Assembly (NCBI GenBank): GCA_036015235.1
Contig: CP107926.1
Span: 8,166,001-8,230,000, forward strand
From: Streptomyces sp. NBC_00433
GTDB lineage: Bacteria; Actinomycetota; Actinomycetes; Streptomycetales; Streptomycetaceae
DNA: 64,000 nt
Reading direction: 5' to 3'
Shown: one piece after another, positions 10,566-21,034 of the stretch
Layout: each line of letters starts with the position of its first letter
Numbering within the stretch: the first letter of the stretch is position 1
Made by a program: the position numbers and the translations under genes
Notes under the pieces: model-generated
What the model was told of the DNA's origin: nothing
Seen by the model: the letters and a program-made list of their open reading frames with translations, nothing else
Database searches by the model: none

Positions 10566-10603
10566 ACCCGTGCACGACCCGCGCCACTTCCCGGCAGCCG
10601 GGC

Positions 10604-10616
10604 CATAATCCGACCA
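10604..10616 (+). promoter_or_regulatory. -10 element suggesting a leaderless acetate-locus mRNA
   Basis: CATAAT at 10604-10609 ends six bases before the kinase ATG at 10616, and no Shine-Dalgarno sequence is present. This spacing is typical of leaderless actinomycete transcripts. No convincing -35 is visible. Confidence 0.4.
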
Positions 10617-11797
10617 TGAGGTCGGTGATCACCGTGGTGTCCGTGACGCTGGTGATCGCCGGCGCGGCGGCCGCCCTCTTCTGGCTGGTCCGCGGGCGGC
10701 GCGGCTTCGGCACCCCCGTGGAGCGCGCGGCCTTCGCGGCGCTGCACGAGGCCTCGCTCGCCGCCCCGCTGCTGCGCGACGGGCTGGGCCCCGAGTCGGC
10801 CCGCAAGGCCGCCCGCCACCTGCGGGCACTGCTGGCCGCCCCCGCGCTGGCCGTCGTCGGCGACGGCGAACTCCTGGCCTGGGACGGCGTCGGCCGGCAC
10901 CACACCGCGCAGGCCGTCGCCCACACCCGGGACGCCATCGACGCGGGGCGCCCCTGGCTGGTGCCCGCCGACACCATCGACTGCGGCGACCTGGAGTGCC
11001 CGGTCCGCGCGGCGGTCGTGGTGCCGCTGGTCGTCGACGGGCTGGTCGTCGGCGCCCTCACCGTCTACGCCCGGCAGATGTCCGCCGGCCTGGTGCGGGC
11101 CGCGGGCGAGGTCGCGCACTGGGTGATCGCGCAACTGGAACTCGCCGAACTCGACCGCTCCCGCACCCGGATGATGGAGGCGGAACTGCGCGCCCTGCGC
11201 GCCCAGATATCCCCGCACTTCGTCTACAACTCGCTCACCGCCATCGCGTCCTTCGTCCGCACCGACCCGGCACGGGCCCGCGAACTGCTGCTGGAATTCG
11301 CCGAGCTGACCCGCTACAGCCTGCGCAAGCACGGCGAGTTCAGTACCCTCGCCGAGGAGTTGCGGTCGGTGGACCGATACTTGCGGCTGGAACGCGCCCG
11401 CTTCGGCGCCCGGCTGCGGGTCGACCTGCTGATCGCACCCGAGGTCCTGCCGGTCGCGGTGCCCTTCCTGTGCCTCCAGCCGATCGTGGAGAACGCCGTA
11501 CGCCACGGGCTGGGCCCCAAGGCCACGCCGGGCCTGATCACCATCAGGGCCGAGGACGCCGGGGCCGAGTGCCGGATCAGTGTGGAGGACGACGGGGTGG
11601 GCATGGACCCGGAGCAGGTCAGGCTGCAGCTCGCCGGGGAAGCGGAAGGCGACTCGCTGGGCCTGGGCAATGTCGACGAGCGGCTGCGCGCGGTCTTCGG
11701 CGACGAATACGGCCTGGTCGTGGAGACCGCGCCGGGCGCCGGGACCAAGATCAGCGTCCGGGTGCCGAAGTACCGGAACGGAGTGCACGCTTCATGA
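10616..11797 (+). CDS. LytS-type sensor histidine kinase
   Basis: The product is 393 residues. One N-terminal membrane helix (~residues 4-22) is followed by a GAF-like sensory region (~40-170) and a LytS/YehU-type kinase module: the His_kinase box ISPHFVYNSL with phosphoacceptor about His201, and an HATPase domain with PIVENAVRHGL, EDDGVGM and GLGNVDERL. It probably phosphorylates the response regulator encoded immediately downstream, whose ATG overlaps this stop (ATGA at 11794-11797). In other bacteria LytS/LytTR pairs of this kind sense pyruvate or related carboxylates. With acetate-uptake and activation genes following, sensing of a small carboxylate is the best inference. Confidence 0.88.
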   Translation: MRSVITVVSVTLVIAGAAAALFWLVRGRRGFGTPVERAAFAALHEASLAAPLLRDGLGPESARKAARHLRALLAAPALAVVGDGELLAWDGVGRHHTAQAVAHTRDAIDAGRPWLVPADTIDCGDLECPVRAAVVVPLVVDGLVVGALTVYARQMSAGLVRAAGEVAHWVIAQLELAELDRSRTRMMEAELRALRAQISPHFVYNSLTAIASFVRTDPARARELLLEFAELTRYSLRKHGEFSTLAEELRSVDRYLRLERARFGARLRVDLLIAPEVLPVAVPFLCLQPIVENAVRHGLGPKATPGLITIRAEDAGAECRISVEDDGVGMDPEQVRLQLAGEAEGDSLGLGNVDERLRAVFGDEYGLVVETAPGAGTKISVRVPKYRNGVHAS

Positions 11798-12555
11798 GAC
11801 CGCTGCGGATCCTGGCCGTGGACGACGAGCCGCCCGCACTGGACGACCTCAGCTACCTGCTCCGCGGCGACCACCGCGTCGGCCGGGTGCTGGCCGCCGA
11901 CAGCAGCGACGCGGCACTGCGGCTGCTGGAGGGCGAGCCGATCGACGCGGTCTTCCTCGACATCAGGATGCCCGGACTCGACGGGCTCGACCTGGTCCGG
12001 GTGCTCAGCCGCTTCGCCCGCCCGCCGGCTTTCGTCTTCGTCACCGCCTACGAGGACTTCGCCGTCGACGCCTTCGCCCTGAAGGCCTGCGACTACCTGC
12101 TCAAACCGGTCGGCGGCGAGCGCCTCGCCGAGGCGGTGCGCCGGGTCGCCGCGCTGCTCGACGACCAGGCCGGACCGCGGCAGCCGGCCGCCCCCGACGC
12201 CGCACCCGAGCGGATACCGGTGGACCTCGGCGGCATCACCCGCTTCGTGTCCCGCGACGACGTGGCCTACGTCGAGGCCCAGGGCGACTACGTCCGCCTG
12301 CACACCGCGGGCCACGCGCCGCTGGTGCGGGTGCCGCTGGCCCTGCTCGCGGAGCGCTGGGAGCCGCACGGCTTCCTGCGCATCCACCGCAGCTTCCTGG
12401 TCTCGCTGCGGCACGTCGAGGAGCTGCGCTCGGACGCCGGGCACTGGACGGTCAGGGTCGCGGGCAGCGAACTGCCGGTCAGCCGCCGCCACACCAGGGA
12501 GCTGCGCGACGTCCTGGTCCGCTGGGCGCCCGCGCAGGGACCGGGCCCGGCATGA
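11794..12555 (+). CDS. LytTR-family response regulator
   Basis: The product is 253 residues. A receiver domain has the acidic pair Asp10-Asp11, phosphoacceptor Asp56 in FLDIRMPG, and the conserved Lys in YLLKPVG. After a short Pro/Ala linker, a C-terminal LytTR DNA-binding domain follows (ITRFVSRDDVAYVEAQGDY, FLRIHRSFLVSL, LPVSRRHTREL). Such regulators bind paired direct repeats rather than HTH-type palindromes. The gene is translationally coupled to the kinase upstream and to the small membrane protein downstream. It likely activates the symporter/satP/acs genes. Confidence 0.9.
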   Translation: MRPLRILAVDDEPPALDDLSYLLRGDHRVGRVLAADSSDAALRLLEGEPIDAVFLDIRMPGLDGLDLVRVLSRFARPPAFVFVTAYEDFAVDAFALKACDYLLKPVGGERLAEAVRRVAALLDDQAGPRQPAAPDAAPERIPVDLGGITRFVSRDDVAYVEAQGDYVRLHTAGHAPLVRVPLALLAERWEPHGFLRIHRSFLVSLRHVEELRSDAGHWTVRVAGSELPVSRRHTRELRDVLVRWAPAQGPGPA

Positions 12556-13121
12556 CCGGCCAGAGCGGACCGCGCCGCCCCCGCAAGAGCCGGCCGGACC
12601 CGGGACCGGAAGCGGAGCCGGGGCCGAAGCCCCAGCCCAGGCCGAAGCCGCCGCCCAGGCACCTCCCCAAGCTGCCCAGGCAGCCGCCCACCGAGCCCCC
12701 GCCCGCGGCGGAGCCCCCCGTGCCCCGCCGGGTCGCCGTCTCCGCGCCGCGCCGCCACCGCACCGGCGGCTACTCGGCCCGGCCGGGCGCCGCCGACCTG
12801 CACGCGCAGCCGCAGCTCGGCCAGCTCTACGTACGCTCCCTGGTCCGCAACCAGCTGCGGCTCTCGCTCGGGGTGCTGGCCGTGCTCGCCGCGGTGCTCG
12901 GCGGGCTGCCCCTCGCCCTCGCCCTGCTGCCCGCGCTGCGCACCGCCGAGGTCGCCGGGATACGGCTGCCCTGGCTGCTGCTCGGCGTGGTCGCCTACCC
13001 GCTGCTGGTGGGCGCCGCCTACTTCCACGTCCGACACGCCGAACGCGTCGAGGGCGACTTCACCGACCTGCTCGGCGGCCCCGACGCACCGCCCCCCGCG
13101 CCCCCGCGCGCCGCCCGGTGA
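12552..13121 (+). CDS. Small DUF485-like membrane protein of the symporter unit
   Basis: The product is 189 residues. The first ~85 residues are a low-complexity Pro/Arg/Lys tail. Then LGQLYVRSLVRNQLRLSLGVLAVL leads into two membrane helices separated by a short loop, ending AYFHVRHAERVEGDFTDLL. Two-helix proteins of the DUF485/YjcH type are usually encoded directly before acetate symporters of the ActP kind, and that is the position here. ATG 12552 overlaps the regulator stop and the 3' end overlaps the symporter GTG, so translation is coupled. The long basic Pro-rich extension is unusual for DUF485 proteins. Confidence 0.7.
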   Translation: MTGQSGPRRPRKSRPDPGPEAEPGPKPQPRPKPPPRHLPKLPRQPPTEPPPAAEPPVPRRVAVSAPRRHRTGGYSARPGAADLHAQPQLGQLYVRSLVRNQLRLSLGVLAVLAAVLGGLPLALALLPALRTAEVAGIRLPWLLLGVVAYPLLVGAAYFHVRHAERVEGDFTDLLGGPDAPPPAPPRAAR

Positions 13122-14890
13122 ACCCCGGCCTGGGCCTGGCCGCGCTGGCCGTGGTGCTGGTCGCGACCATCGCCTTCGGCGTCTACGGGCTGCGGCTCTC
13201 CCGCGGCACCTCCGACTTCTACGTCGCCTCCCGCGAGGTCTCGCCGCTGCTCAACGCCTCGGCGATCGGCGGCGAATACCTGTCGGCGGCCTCCTTCCTC
13301 GGCGTCGCGGGCCTGGTCATGGCCTACGGCGTGGACATGCTGGCCTACCCGGTCGGCTACACCGCCGGATACCTGGTGCTGCTCCTGCTGGTCGCCGCCC
13401 CGCTGCGGCGCTCCGGCGCCTACACCCTGCCGGACTTCGCCGAGGAGCGCCTCGGGTCGCTCGCGGTCCGCCGGGTGGCCGGAGTCCTGGTCGCCGTCAT
13501 CGCCTGGCTCTACCTGGTGCCGCAGCTCCAGGGCGCCGGGCTGACCCTGCAGACGGTGACCGGCGCCCCGCGCTGGGCCGGCGCGGTCGTCGTCGCGGTC
13601 GTCGTGGTCGGCGTCGCCGCGGCCGGCGGCATGCGCAGCGTCACCCTCGTGCAGGGCTTCCAGTTCTGGCTGAAACTCACCGCCATCGCGGTGCCCGCGC
13701 TCTTCCTGGTGATGGCCTGGCGCTCGGCCGGTGCGCCCGCGCTGACCGGCCCCGACATCCCGCGCTTCGACCGCGGTACGGTCGTCACGCTCCAGGACCC
13801 GGTCCGCTTCGACGTGACACAGCCCGTCACGGTGACGGTCACCGGACGGCTCGACGGGACGCCCTACAGAGCGGGCGCGGTCCGCCTCGGCGACGGCGGG
13901 CACACCGCGACGGCCGGCACCGCGCTGACCTTCCCGCGCGGCGCCGCCGTCCCGCACAAGCACGGCCTGGCGCCCGCGTCCGGCGCCCGCTGGGCCGATC
14001 CGCTGTCCGGCGCGGGCGGCAGGTCCCACCCGCTCTACGCCCTCTACTCGATCCTGCTCGCCACGCTGCTCGGCACGATGGGGCTGCCGCACGTCCTGGT
14101 GCGCTTCTACACCAACCCCGACGGGCGGGCGGCCCGCCGCACCACCCTGCTGGTGCTCGTGCTGCTCAGCGCCTTCTACCTGCTGCCCACCGTCTACGGG
14201 GCGCTGGGCCGGGCGCTGGCACCGCAACTGCTGCTCACCGGGCAGACGGACACGGCCGTACTCGTACTGCCGCAGCTCACGCAGGCGGGCGAGGGCGGGC
14301 GGCTGCTCGCGGCGCTGGCCACCGCCGGTGCCTTCGCCGCGTTCGTGTCCACCGCCTCGGGCCTGACGGTGTCGGTGGCCGGCGTGGTCTCGCAGGACCT
14401 GCTGCGCGGCTCGACCCGCGGCTTCCGCTGGGCGTCGCTGGCCGCCGGCGTACCGCCGCTGGTGATGGCCACCGCGACCCACGGGCTGCCGGTGGCCGAC
14501 GCCATCGGCCTGGCCTTCGCGGTCGCCGCCTCGTCCTTCTGCCCGCTGCTGGTGCTCGGCATCTGGTGGCGCGGCCTCACCGACCTCGGCGCGCTGCTCG
14601 GCCTGGTCGCCGGCGGCGGCCTGGCCGCGGTCGCGGTGGTGCTGACCAGCGTCCGCGGGGCGGGACACGGCTGGAGCGCGGCCCTGCTGGAGCAGCCCGC
14701 GGCCTGGACGGTGCCCGTCGCCTTCGCCGTGATGATCACCGTGTCGCTGCTGACCAGGCACCGCCTGTCACCGGCCGCGGTGGACCGGGTGATGCTGCGG
14801 ATGCACCTGCCGGAGGAGGTCGGCTCCGGCGGCGCCTCGCTGCCGCCGGTCCGCCCGCCGGTCCGGCCGCCGACCGCTGGGCGCAGCTGA
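13118..14890 (+). CDS. Sodium:solute symporter family, acetate/monocarboxylate type
   Basis: The product is 590 residues with about 13 membrane helices. It matches the ActP/MctP branch of the SSS family: GTSDFYVASREVSPLLNASAIGGEYLSAASFLG near the N-terminus, YPVGYTAGYL, and GTMGLPHVLVRFYTNP. It would import acetate or a related short carboxylate with Na+. An insert of roughly 90 residues after helix 6 (from RFDRGTVVTLQDP to LSGAGGRSHP) forms an extracytoplasmic loop, as in other actinobacterial members. GTG 13118 overlaps the upstream stop by four bases. Confidence 0.85.
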   Translation: MNPGLGLAALAVVLVATIAFGVYGLRLSRGTSDFYVASREVSPLLNASAIGGEYLSAASFLGVAGLVMAYGVDMLAYPVGYTAGYLVLLLLVAAPLRRSGAYTLPDFAEERLGSLAVRRVAGVLVAVIAWLYLVPQLQGAGLTLQTVTGAPRWAGAVVVAVVVVGVAAAGGMRSVTLVQGFQFWLKLTAIAVPALFLVMAWRSAGAPALTGPDIPRFDRGTVVTLQDPVRFDVTQPVTVTVTGRLDGTPYRAGAVRLGDGGHTATAGTALTFPRGAAVPHKHGLAPASGARWADPLSGAGGRSHPLYALYSILLATLLGTMGLPHVLVRFYTNPDGRAARRTTLLVLVLLSAFYLLPTVYGALGRALAPQLLLTGQTDTAVLVLPQLTQAGEGGRLLAALATAGAFAAFVSTASGLTVSVAGVVSQDLLRGSTRGFRWASLAAGVPPLVMATATHGLPVADAIGLAFAVAASSFCPLLVLGIWWRGLTDLGALLGLVAGGGLAAVAVVLTSVRGAGHGWSAALLEQPAAWTVPVAFAVMITVSLLTRHRLSPAAVDRVMLRMHLPEEVGSGGASLPPVRPPVRPPTAGRS

Positions 14891-15036
14891 CGTACCGTCC
14901 GCCGTGCCGACGGCGCCGCTCGGCGACGGACGGTGACGGGCGTCTCGTCGCGGCAGGCGGCCGGTCCTAGCGTGTGCCGCGACCGAGACGGTCTCCCCAC
15001 CGCCCCGCCGTTCCTCAACGAGGAGGGAAACCGCAG

Positions 15037-15665
15037 ATGAGCACCACTGCGCCCGAGCCCGCCATCGCCGACCCCGGCCCGCTGGGCCTGGCCGGCTTCG
15101 CCGCCACCACCTTCGTCCTGAGCTCCTTCAACGCCCACCTCATCGACGCGGACCTGCTGCCGGTGGTGCTGCCGCTCGCGCTGTTCTACGGCGGCCTGGT
15201 CCAACTGCTCGCCGGCATGTGGGAGTTCAGGAAGGGCAACACCTTCGGGGCCACCGCCTTCGGGTCCTACGGCGCCTTCTGGCTGTCCTACGCCGCCTAC
15301 GTGAAATTCGTGGCCGCCGACCTGCCCGCCGGCACCGCCCACCAGGCGACCGGGCTGTTCCTGCTGATCTGGGCGATCTTCACGGTGTACATGACGATCG
15401 CTGCGCTGCGCACCAACGGCGCCCTGCTCGCGGTCTTCGTCGCCCTGGCGGCGACCTTCATCGTGCTGACCGTCGCCGAGTTCGACCAGTCGACCGGCAT
15501 CACCAAGGTCGGCGGCTGGCTCGGCCTGCTCACCGCGCTCCTCGCCTGGTACGCCTCCTTCGCTGTGGTCACCAACAGCACCTGGAAGCGCGCCGTGGTG
15601 CCCGTCTTCCCCGGCGCGGCGTCCGGCGGCGTGGCGCCGGCCGGCCCGGTAGAGAGCGCCCACTC

Positions 15666-15669
<4 letters not shown>
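15037..15669 (+). CDS. SatP-type acetate transporter (GPR1/FUN34/YaaH family)
   Basis: The product is 210 residues with six predicted membrane helices. The family signature near the N-terminus appears as DPGPLGLAGFAATTF (consensus NPAPLGL), with FYGGLVQLLAGMWEF and NTFGATAFGSYGAFWLSY, which line the acetate/succinate pore. ATG 15037 follows GAGGAGGG. The 146-base gap after the symporter may hold a separate promoter. The 3' end overlaps the acetyl-CoA synthetase start (ATGA). It gives this locus a second acetate entry route besides the sodium symporter. Confidence 0.9.
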
Positions 15670-17621
<1,952 letters not shown>

Positions 17622-17640
17622 AGCCCCCGGCAGCCGATAC

Positions 17641-17678
17641 GGGCGGCCGGTCCACCACCGACGGCGGACCGGCCGCCC
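17641..17678. terminator. Bidirectional terminator between acsA and the Cip1-like gene
   Basis: GGGCGGCCGGTCC (17641-17653) pairs with GGACCGGCCGCCC (17666-17678), a 13-base perfect stem. It is nested inside CTGAAGCCCC (17618-17627) and GGGGCTTCAG (17691-17700), which include the stop codons of both convergent genes. Confidence 0.75.
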
Positions 17679-17696
17679 ACGCGTGCGCCAGGGGCT

Positions 17697-18908
17697 TCAG
17701 CAGCCGATCGGCGAGGAACCGACCGCCACGTCGTCGAACCACAGCGTGTCGTCACCGGTGCCGTAGCTCTCCCAGCCCAGCCGCAGCGCGGTCGGCCGCG
17801 GCGGGGTGGTGCGGGACAGCCACTGCTGGTCGATGTCGGACGTGGGCACGCCGTCCACCCGCAGCCCCGGCACGTCCTGGCCGTTCAGCCAGGTCTGCAG
17901 GTTCGGCGAGGTGGTGCCGACGGCGAACCTCAGGCACTGCCAGCTGCCGGTCGGCAGCGGGGTGCTGAGCGCGACGCCCGCCGGGCTCTGGGCGGGCAGT
18001 GTCGCGTCGTCGGACTCCCGGTTCCACTGCAGGGCGCCGTTCTGGCCGCCGATCCGCAGCGCCTTGCCGCCCTGCGAGGAGTCGGGCATCGACACGAAGG
18101 CGACATGCGCGGTCGGCAGCGCGGTGGTGTGCCGCACCCACATCCGTAGGTACATCACCGGGCCGACCCCGGACAGGTCCTGGGTGTCGGCGAGGAACAT
18201 GTGGTTGCAGTAGCCGGCGTGGCCGTTCACCCGGATCGACCGGCTGCCGCTGTGCGCGACGGAGGTGTCGACGGTGGCCGTGCCGCTGCCCGAGCAGTCC
18301 GGTGCCGCCGTCGTCCACTGGCCCGAGGGGGCCGTGCCGCTCTGGTCCTCGAAGTCCGCGCAGATCACGGCGCCGGAGCAGCTGGTCGGCGGGGTGGTGG
18401 GCGGTGTCGTCGGCGGCGTGGTGGGGGGAGTCGTGGGCGGGGTGGTGGGCGGCGTCGTCGGGGGAGTGGTGGTCGGGATCGACCCGTTCGCGGTGCAGCC
18501 CAGGCCGTTGAAGGTGATCACGGTCGGCGACGGGTCGGCCGAACTCCAGGTGCCCTGCACCCCGAACTCGGCGGAGCCGTTGGTCGGGACCGAGGCGTTG
18601 TAGCCGGCGTCGGTGGCGGTGACCGCGGTGCCGCTCTGGGTGACGGTGGCGTTCCAGCCGGAGGTGATGTGCTGGTCGCCCTGGTAGTTCCAGGTCGCCT
18701 TCCATCCGGTGACCGGGGAGCCGAGGTTGGTGATCTTGATCTGCGCGGTGAAGCCGCCGGTCCACTCGTTGACGGTGTACGTCATCGAGCAGCCGGTGGC
18801 GGCACCGTGGGCGGTGGGCAGTGCCACCAGGGCAGGCAGCAGCAGCGCCACCGCCGCCACCGGCCACAGCCATGGTCTGACGACTAACCGCCGCGAGGAT
18901 GCGCGCAC
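17697..18908 (-). CDS. Secreted CBM2 protein with Cip1-like C-terminal domain
   Basis: The product is 403 residues. It has a signal peptide (~1-38), then a CBM2 cellulose-binding domain starting CSMTYTVNEWTGGFTAQI with surface tryptophans and ending GLGC. A PTTP repeat linker follows, then a ~215-residue domain. That domain matches the fungal cellulose-induced protein Cip1: APDCSGSGTATVDTSVAHSG, YCNHMFLADTQ, VSMPDSSQGGKALRIGGQNG, NRESDDATLP, and the ending WFDDVAVGSSPIGC. Cip1 is a secreted beta-jelly-roll protein linked to cellulose breakdown and structurally similar to polysaccharide lyases; its activity on cellulose is unclear. GTG 18908 has AGGAGG five bases upstream. A perfect CebR-type box lies 46-65 bases before the start. 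Confidence 0.88.
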   Translation of the reverse strand: MRASSRRLVVRPWLWPVAAVALLLPALVALPTAHGAATGCSMTYTVNEWTGGFTAQIKITNLGSPVTGWKATWNYQGDQHITSGWNATVTQSGTAVTATDAGYNASVPTNGSAEFGVQGTWSSADPSPTVITFNGLGCTANGSIPTTTPPTTPPTTPPTTPPTTPPTTPPTTPPTSCSGAVICADFEDQSGTAPSGQWTTAAPDCSGSGTATVDTSVAHSGSRSIRVNGHAGYCNHMFLADTQDLSGVGPVMYLRMWVRHTTALPTAHVAFVSMPDSSQGGKALRIGGQNGALQWNRESDDATLPAQSPAGVALSTPLPTGSWQCLRFAVGTTSPNLQTWLNGQDVPGLRVDGVPTSDIDQQWLSRTTPPRPTALRLGWESYGTGDDTLWFDDVAVGSSPIGC

Positions 18909-18953
18909 GGGGACCTCCTGGGCATGTGGGGGGAGTTCCGCTCCCGAACAGGG

Positions 18954-18973
18954 GTGTGGGAGCGCTCCCACAC
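18954..18973. promoter_or_regulatory. CebR-type operator upstream of the Cip1-like gene
   Basis: GTGTGGGAGCGCTCCCACAC is a perfect 20-base palindrome containing the full CebR consensus TGGGAGCGCTCCCA (18957-18970). CebR is the LacI-family cellobiose-responsive repressor of Streptomyces cellulase genes. The related half-site GGAAGCGCACCC follows at 18978-18989. No cebR gene is in the window. Confidence 0.85.
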
Positions 18974-19109
18974 TATGGAAGCGCACCCAACCGCTGTCAA
19001 TGCCCCTCGCGCGCGCCCGGCCGGAAGGCGCGTCCCCGGCCGGAAGGCGGGCGGCGGGGCCGGAGGCGCATCAGCGCCGCCGTCCCCGTCCGTGCCTCCG
19101 CCCGCGCCG

Positions 19110-20027
19110 TCAGCCCTTGCTGGCACCCAGCGACAGGCCGGCGATGAACTGCTTCTGCAGCAGGATGTAGACCACCAGCGTCGGCACCGCCGCGATCATC
19201 GCGGCCGCAGCGATGAGGTTCTGGTTGCTGACGAACTGCCCCTGGAGGTTGGCCAGTGCCGAGGTCACCGGCCGCTTGTCGCCCGACGACATCAGGGTGA
19301 TCGCCCAGAAGAAGTCGTTGTAGATCCAGGTGGTCAGCAGCGTGGCCAGGGCCGCCAGCGCCGGGCGGCACAGCGGGATGGTCAGCCGCCAGAAGCGGGT
19401 CCACAGCGACGCCCCGTCGACCAGCGCGGCCTCGTACATCTCCTCGGGGACCGACTTCATGTAGTTGCTCAGCACGAAGACGCAGAAGCCCAACTGGAAG
19501 GCCACGTTGATGGCGATCAGGCCGAAGATCGAGTTGTACATCAGACCGCTGTCGCTGAGGAAGTGCGGCAGCGTGATCTTCAGGTACAGCCGGTAGAGCG
19601 GGGTGATGATGACCTGCTGGGGCAGCAGGTTCCCGGCCGTGAACAGGATCAGCAGCGCGATGTTGACCTTGACGTCGACCCGGGTCAGCACGAAGGCCAC
19701 ACCCGACGCCAGCGCCAGCACGATGATCACCGCGGGCACGGTGATGAGCACCGAGTTCCAGAAGAAGTGCAGCATGTCCGACTGCGTCCAGGCGTCGCTG
19801 AAGTTCTTCAGCGTCAGATGGTGCGGCAGCGAGACATACCCGTACTTCCTGGTGTCGCTGTACGGCCGGACCGCCACGTACAGCGCGAACGCGATCGGCA
19901 GCAGCCACAGCACGGACGCGACGATGAGGAAGGCCTGGGAGGCCAGTTGGCCCCACGGCCGGGTCCTCCTGCGGCCGGGTGCGGACGGCACTGCCGTCCC
20001 CGGCCTGGTGAGGGCTTCGGTCGTCAT
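19110..20027 (-). CDS. Carbohydrate ABC transporter permease (MalG type)
   Basis: The product is 305 residues with six membrane helices. It has the cytoplasmic EAA loop EMYEAALVDGASLWTRFWRL, where the transport ATPase docks. The N-terminus is cytosolic and Arg-rich, and ATG 20027 overlaps the stop of the upstream permease. It is the last gene of a binding protein-permease-permease operon. No ATPase is encoded, as is usual for Streptomyces sugar importers that share the MsiK ATPase. Confidence 0.9.
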   Translation of the reverse strand: MTTEALTRPGTAVPSAPGRRRTRPWGQLASQAFLIVASVLWLLPIAFALYVAVRPYSDTRKYGYVSLPHHLTLKNFSDAWTQSDMLHFFWNSVLITVPAVIIVLALASGVAFVLTRVDVKVNIALLILFTAGNLLPQQVIITPLYRLYLKITLPHFLSDSGLMYNSIFGLIAINVAFQLGFCVFVLSNYMKSVPEEMYEAALVDGASLWTRFWRLTIPLCRPALAALATLLTTWIYNDFFWAITLMSSGDKRPVTSALANLQGQFVSNQNLIAAAAMIAAVPTLVVYILLQKQFIAGLSLGASKG

Positions 20028-21034
20028 GACGCTTCCTCCCGGCGGAACGTCTGGTAGAGGAACACCGAGATCGGCACCAGCGAGATGACCAGCAGCACCA
20101 CGCCCAGCGCGGAGCCGAAGCCGACCCGCTGGGTCTCCCCGACGATGTTCGAGGTGACCAGCACCGACAGCAGTTCCAGACCGTTGATGCCCTTGTTGGT
20201 GATGTAGACCAGGTCGAAGGCGCGCAGCGACTCGATGACGGTGACCACCATGACGACGATGTTGATCGGCTTCATCACCGGGAAGACCACCCGCCAGAAG
20301 GTCTGCCAGGCGTTGGCGCCGTCCACCGTCGCCGCCTCGCGCAGCGTCGGGTCGACGGCCTTCAGGCCGGCCAGGTACAGCACCATCACGTAGCCGGACT
20401 GCCGCCAGGTCGCCTCGACCAGCACCGACCACAGGTTCAGGTGCGGATTGCCGAGCCAGTCGATGGCGTTGCTGTCACTGGTGTGCCCGATGACGGTGTT
20501 GATCAGCCCGTAGTTCTGCGAGTACATGAACTCCCAGATGATGCCGACCAGCGCCAGCGACAGCATCACCGGCAGGAACAGGATGCTCTGGTACATCCTG
20601 CTGCCCCGGATGCCGCGGTCGATCAGCACCGCGAAGAGCATGCCCAGCGGGGTGGCGATCACGACGAAGACGGCCAGCCAGATGAGGTTGTGGCGGACCG
20701 CCGGCCAGAACTCGGGGTAGATCGTGGCGGCCTGGTGGTAGTTCTGGACCCCGTACCAGCAGCCGTTGTTCAGGATCGACGGGACATTGGGCTTGCAGGT
20801 CTGGGTGTGCAGGCTGCCGACGCCGTTCCACTTGGTGAACGACAGCAGCGCGGTCCCGATCGCGGGGAACCACACGAAGGCCAGATCCAGCAGCAGCGGT
20901 ATGCCCAGCAGCACGGCGACCACGATGCGGTCGCGGAGGCTGAGCCTGCGCACGCCGCGGCGGCGGCGCGGGACCGGGGCCGTGGCCCCGTCCTGCGCCG
21001 CTGCCGCGGTGTCCGCGTGGGACGTCGAACTCAT
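20024..21034 (-). CDS. Carbohydrate ABC transporter permease (MalF type)
   Basis: The product is 336 residues with a ~45-residue basic cytosolic N-terminus and six to seven membrane helices. The EAA loop reads TLREAATVDGANAWQTFWRV. The first external loop is long, with two cysteines (TQTCKPN, NNGCWYG) that could form a disulfide; this loop probably contacts the binding protein. ATG 21034 overlaps the stop of the binding-protein gene (ATGA), and the 3' end overlaps the next permease. Confidence 0.9.
   Translation of the reverse strand: MSSTSHADTAAAAQDGATAPVPRRRRGVRRLSLRDRIVVAVLLGIPLLLDLAFVWFPAIGTALLSFTKWNGVGSLHTQTCKPNVPSILNNGCWYGVQNYHQAATIYPEFWPAVRHNLIWLAVFVVIATPLGMLFAVLIDRGIRGSRMYQSILFLPVMLSLALVGIIWEFMYSQNYGLINTVIGHTSDSNAIDWLGNPHLNLWSVLVEATWRQSGYVMVLYLAGLKAVDPTLREAATVDGANAWQTFWRVVFPVMKPINIVVMVVTVIESLRAFDLVYITNKGINGLELLSVLVTSNIVGETQRVGFGSALGVVLLVISLVPISVFLYQTFRREEAS

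Noticed and set aside
19120..20060. Long plus-strand frames opposite the sugar permeases
   Set aside because: They mirror the GC pattern of the clear permease genes and contain no domain.
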